Source of the DNA: Ruminococcus gauvreauii
GTDB lineage: Bacteria > Bacillota > Clostridia > Lachnospirales > Lachnospiraceae
Assembly: GCF_025151995.1 (NCBI RefSeq)
Contig: NZ_CP102290.1
Location: 3,720,001-3,784,000, forward strand
DNA: 64,000 nucleotides
Reading direction: 5' to 3'
Positions within the stretch are counted from its first letter, which is position 1. Each line of letters opens with the position of its first letter. The notes under the pieces are model-generated. The model was given only the letters and a program-made list of their open reading frames with translations, had not been told where the DNA came from and did not search any database. Of this stretch, positions 61,505-64,000 are shown piece by piece. Made by a program: the position numbers and the translations under genes.

Positions 61505-62170
61505 GTGAAGAAAAAAACACTGACAAAAAAAGATGGTTCAGCACTCTTGGTTGCGATTATTATCATGGCCGTTGTGATGATGCTCAGTCTCGCGCTGATG
61601 CTCGTATCCTTCAATCTGTATGCCACTGCTTCAAGACAGCAGAACACGGCACAGTGCAAGGAACTGGCGCAGAGCCTGAGCAAGGAACTGAGAAGTGAGG
61701 TAACCATTCCGCCTTTTGATTCCTATGCCGACCAGAGAGCAGCGTATGAGGCAGGAAGATATCCAATTTGGTTTTACCTGAGGTATAATATATGGCAGAG
61801 CAGCTGGGTATCCTATGATGCAGAACTGCCAGGACAAACCGCAAAATTTGCACATCGGTATTTTAAGTTGACTCCTTCAGACTCTGCATCAGATGCGGCT
61901 CAGCTGATGGATAACATTTCTATTTTGATGTATTGGGAAGCAGAAGAGGGTGCAGATAAAACAGATACGGAACTGATTGTTCAGGTGAGCTGTGAAAAAG
62001 GGAAGCAAAAGAGCGTAATCACCACAACATATGTGCTGAATGTTGCGGAAAAACTGTATGAGGACGCACCAGCGGAGGATGAAGATCCATTTAACTCGGC
62101 AGTTAATCCAAAACGCAATACGATTAAGCCTGGCGAGATATGGAGCTGGGGCGAGGGCACTATGGAATAG
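61505..62170 (+). CDS. Prepilin-like minor pilin without Glu5 (PilX/GspK-like)
   Basis: 221 residues. A lysine-rich leader KKKTLTKKDG is followed by SALLVAIIIMAVVMMLSLALMLVSF: a prepilin cleavage site after Gly, but Val instead of Glu at +5. Absence of Glu5 is typical of the GspK/PilX-type subunit that caps the tip complex. The remainder (about 35-221) is a mixed alpha/beta domain with one Cys pair region. GTG 61505 was chosen because AAGGAGG (61489-61495) lies 9 bases upstream; ATG 61484 or 61496 would place the RBS inside the gene. It follows the giant gene by 22 bases. Confidence 0.75.
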   Translation: MKKKTLTKKDGSALLVAIIIMAVVMMLSLALMLVSFNLYATASRQQNTAQCKELAQSLSKELRSEVTIPPFDSYADQRAAYEAGRYPIWFYLRYNIWQSSWVSYDAELPGQTAKFAHRYFKLTPSDSASDAAQLMDNISILMYWEAEEGADKTDTELIVQVSCEKGKQKSVITTTYVLNVAEKLYEDAPAEDEDPFNSAVNPKRNTIKPGEIWSWGEGTME

Positions 62171-62182
62171 CGGAGGAGCAGA

Positions 62183-62593
62183 ATGAAAAACAGGATAATA
62201 ATGCGCAGGAGATTAAACTGCAATAATTCCGGTTCAACAATGGTTGAAATTCTGGTTGCTTTCATGGTTGTGATGCTGCTGATCGTATTGTTCACGAAAG
62301 TGATCACTGTTTCAGGAAGTATTCTGATGAAATCGCACGGCAAAATTGAAGAAACGCAGACATTTAACGAGAATTACTACAAAGTATCATCGCAGAATGC
62401 ACGTGATAAAGACCGATATCAGTCACTGGAATTTAATCTTGAGATAGACACTGAGGAAACGGATGATAAAAATAAAGCGGATATGGTCAGCCTGCCGCTG
62501 GAGTTTGCGTTGCTGCAGGTTTATGAAGATGCGGAAACAGGTCTCAAGATGTATTCATTTACGACCGAAGAAGAATCGTCTGTGGGAGAGTGA
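62183..62593 (+). CDS. Minor prepilin (PilV/GspI-like)
   Basis: 136 residues. Leader rich in Arg/Asn ending NNSG, then STMVEILVAFMVVMLLIVLFTKVITVSG with Glu at +5, so a substrate of the local prepilin peptidase. The mature domain is small (about 120 residues), acidic and without cysteines. Position second in a run of three short prepilins, and length, fit PilV/GspI-type minor pilins that prime pilus assembly. GGAGGAG lies 6 bases before the ATG. Assignment to one specific subunit is not possible from sequence alone. Confidence 0.8.
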   Translation: MKNRIIMRRRLNCNNSGSTMVEILVAFMVVMLLIVLFTKVITVSGSILMKSHGKIEETQTFNENYYKVSSQNARDKDRYQSLEFNLEIDTEETDDKNKADMVSLPLEFALLQVYEDAETGLKMYSFTTEEESSVGE

Positions 62594-62595
62594 TC

Positions 62596-63852
62596 ATGAA
62601 ACAGGAAAGACGGAGATGGAGATCGAAGCTGAAAAATAAAAGTGGTGTTACTCTGATTGAGCTGGTAGTGGCGTTTGCACTGCTGGGTCTGTTTATTGCG
62701 GTTTCCTGTCAGGTGATTTCTAACTCATTAAATGTCTATTATCATATTAAAGGTCTTACCTACGGACAGCAGGTGTCGGACACTCTTCTGGAAAAGATTT
62801 CCGGTGAGATAGAAGGGGCACATCCGAGTATTTTAGGCGTCAATGAGGATAAAACACTGAGAATTTATGAAAACGGTGCCGTAATTGAGCTTTATGACCG
62901 GACGCAAAGCCATATATGCATAACATCGTCTCATTCATATGATAAAATTCATAATCTGGACAGAAGTATAGAGAAGGAGACTGATCAGGAAAACTTATTA
63001 GTGATACATTATTATGCAGTCAATAGATATGAGGCGGTAAACTGGACATTTGACAAGAATTTCTACATGGGATATGAAATTGAGAAACTTACGTTCTCAC
63101 AGGCTGATCCGGAAGGAATTGAGTATCCAAAAAATATCATAAAAATAGATTTAACGCTAACCTGCAAAAAATACGGAAGTTACCACTCTACCCGGTATGT
63201 GGAATGCTATAATTTTGTTTCGGATTCTGATTTTGATAAGATCTATGATGACAGTTCGCCTGAAAATCCTGAGGCGACACCCGATACAACGCCAGAAGTG
63301 ACGCCGGATACAACACCTGAGATATCGCCGGAAGTAACATCAACACCGGAACCATGGAATAAGAAATTTTCAGACTACACGGATGATGAAAATGATCTGG
63401 TTCAGGCAATTCATAAGTATTTTAATGGCAGTTATCAGGAAATTCCGGTGAAGGTGGGGGTCGATGAGAGCGATAACAGAACATCAACAATATATGCCTG
63501 GATATCGGAGTCAGGTAAAAATTCATATGTTGCCATTTACCATGATGGAGTCGACATGGATAAACAAGAATTACAAACCTGGGGAGAATCACTTGCAGCG
63601 GTTGGTAATCATACAAAGGTAATAGGCATCAGCGGTCCTGTCATGGAAGATACTGATGATGGAAATCAACTGCTCGATGCACTCGGCGGTGATTTTGCCA
63701 AGAAATATAAAAAGCCGGAACTGTATTTTGATACTGAGCGAAAAAAACTAATGGCTGTGAAGTACGGCGATCATAAAGGAAACGAAGAGCAATGGGGATA
63801 TTTCAACGGCTATACGGCTGAAGACGTCAGCAGAATAACCGGAAGCAGCTGA
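62596..63852 (+). CDS. Large minor prepilin (PilW/GspJ-like) with extra C-terminal domain
   Basis: 418 residues. Leader ending KNKSG, then VTLIELVVAFALLGLFIAVSCQVISNS with Glu at +5. A pilin-like domain (about 35-215) is followed by a linker of repeated Thr-Pro-Asp/Glu units (about 225-255, TPDTTPEVTPDTTPE) and a separate C-terminal domain (about 260-418) that I do not recognise. The linker suggests a displayed module at the pilus end. ATG 62596 follows the previous stop by 2 bases with GGGAG upstream; a GTG at 62590 is possible. The gene is A+T-richer than its neighbours. Confidence 0.78.
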   Translation: MKQERRRWRSKLKNKSGVTLIELVVAFALLGLFIAVSCQVISNSLNVYYHIKGLTYGQQVSDTLLEKISGEIEGAHPSILGVNEDKTLRIYENGAVIELYDRTQSHICITSSHSYDKIHNLDRSIEKETDQENLLVIHYYAVNRYEAVNWTFDKNFYMGYEIEKLTFSQADPEGIEYPKNIIKIDLTLTCKKYGSYHSTRYVECYNFVSDSDFDKIYDDSSPENPEATPDTTPEVTPDTTPEISPEVTSTPEPWNKKFSDYTDDENDLVQAIHKYFNGSYQEIPVKVGVDESDNRTSTIYAWISESGKNSYVAIYHDGVDMDKQELQTWGESLAAVGNHTKVIGISGPVMEDTDDGNQLLDALGGDFAKKYKKPELYFDTERKKLMAVKYGDHKGNEEQWGYFNGYTAEDVSRITGSS

Positions 63853-63856
63853 CAGG

Positions 63857-63897
63857 AAAGATGATAGACAGGAAGATACCCTGAATATCATCTTTTT
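63857..63897 (+). terminator. Possible terminator after the minor pilin genes
   Basis: 9-bp stem AAAGATGAT (63857-63865) with ATCATCTTT (63887-63895), 21-base loop and a run of five T at 63893-63897. The large loop makes it weaker than the others. Confidence 0.55.
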
Positions 63898-63935
63898 CCG
63901 TTGCTGCAAATAAATTCAGGGAAAGAGGTCACACG

Positions 63936-64000
63936 ATGGAGAAAAAGCTCAGGGGAAGAGTCAGTGAAGAAGGCCTGCTGTATGATTTTCTGTCAGGAAA
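63936..64000 (+). CDS. Start of a further gene, cut by the window edge
   Basis: ATG 63936 preceded by GAAAGAGG; 21 codons read MEKKLRGRVSEEGLLYDFLS, then the window ends. Same strand as the pilus genes, but separated from them by a possible terminator. Too little sequence to identify. Confidence 0.6.
   Translation, partial: MEKKLRGRVSEEGLLYDFLSG

Noticed and set aside
1..64000. CRISPR arrays, tRNA or rRNA genes, prophage or full insertion sequences
   Set aside because: No regularly spaced direct repeats, cloverleaf-like or rRNA-like stretches, integrases or transposases were seen in this window.

Overview
The window looks like chromosomal DNA of a motile, low-to-mid G+C Gram-positive anaerobe of the Clostridia, most likely Lachnospiraceae. 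The grounds are CheC/CheD-type chemotaxis proteins, strong AGGAGG-like ribosome binding sites with several TTG and GTG starts, a type IV pilus locus with no secretin in view, a MalY-type lyase, SstT, an MMPL transporter paired with an LxxG-heptad secreted protein, and aconitase X. This is inferred from gene content; no rRNA or tRNA gene was found to confirm it.

Layout. 1-4.5 kb: end of a chemotaxis operon (cheC, cut by the window edge, cheD, a REC-GGDEF diguanylate cyclase, cheA, cheW). 4.6-8.4 kb: an Old Yellow Enzyme-family flavoprotein followed by the two subunits of aconitase X. 8.5-9.5 kb: a D-Ala-D-Ala carboxypeptidase. 9.6-13.7 kb: a hybrid histidine kinase divergent from a regulator with two GntR-type DNA-binding domains. 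13.8-20.1 kb: CstA-like transporter, DUF2461 protein, sigma factor, MalY-like PLP enzyme, XRE membrane regulator. 19.6-24.9 kb: TetR regulator divergent from an MMPL transporter and its secreted partner. 25-34.4 kb: a c-di-GMP cluster (dual-SBP/GGDEF-like/EAL protein; a 1249-residue REC/HD-GYP/PAS/GGDEF/GAF protein; a small GGDEF protein) interrupted by SstT. 34.6-36.7 kb: an inorganic-pyrophosphatase-like protein that has lost most metal ligands, and a MATE transporter. 36.8-37.0 kb: a 199-bp MITE-like element with 7-bp direct repeats. 37-42 kb: an ABC transporter pair and a glycerate module (hydroxyacid dehydrogenase, CdaR-like regulator, glycerate 2-kinase).

42.2-64 kb: a type IV pilus operon that runs off the right edge. 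It holds a major pilin, a small membrane protein, prepilin peptidase, PilC, a PilM-PilN fusion, PilO-like protein, PilB, PilT, a 3711-residue protein that begins as a prepilin and carries about 39 GLUG-type repeats, and three further prepilin-like proteins. This is the most unusual part of the window: the giant protein appears to be a pilus-anchored or tip adhesin made as a minor pilin. A terminator-like hairpin right after the major pilin gene could keep pilin in excess over the assembly machinery.

Themes that join the regions are motility and surface behaviour (chemotaxis, type IV pili) and c-di-GMP (four proteins with GGDEF-type domains, two PDE domain types, and a PilB with an MshEN-like N-terminus that may sense c-di-GMP). 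All functional links are inferences from sequence; no database search was run.
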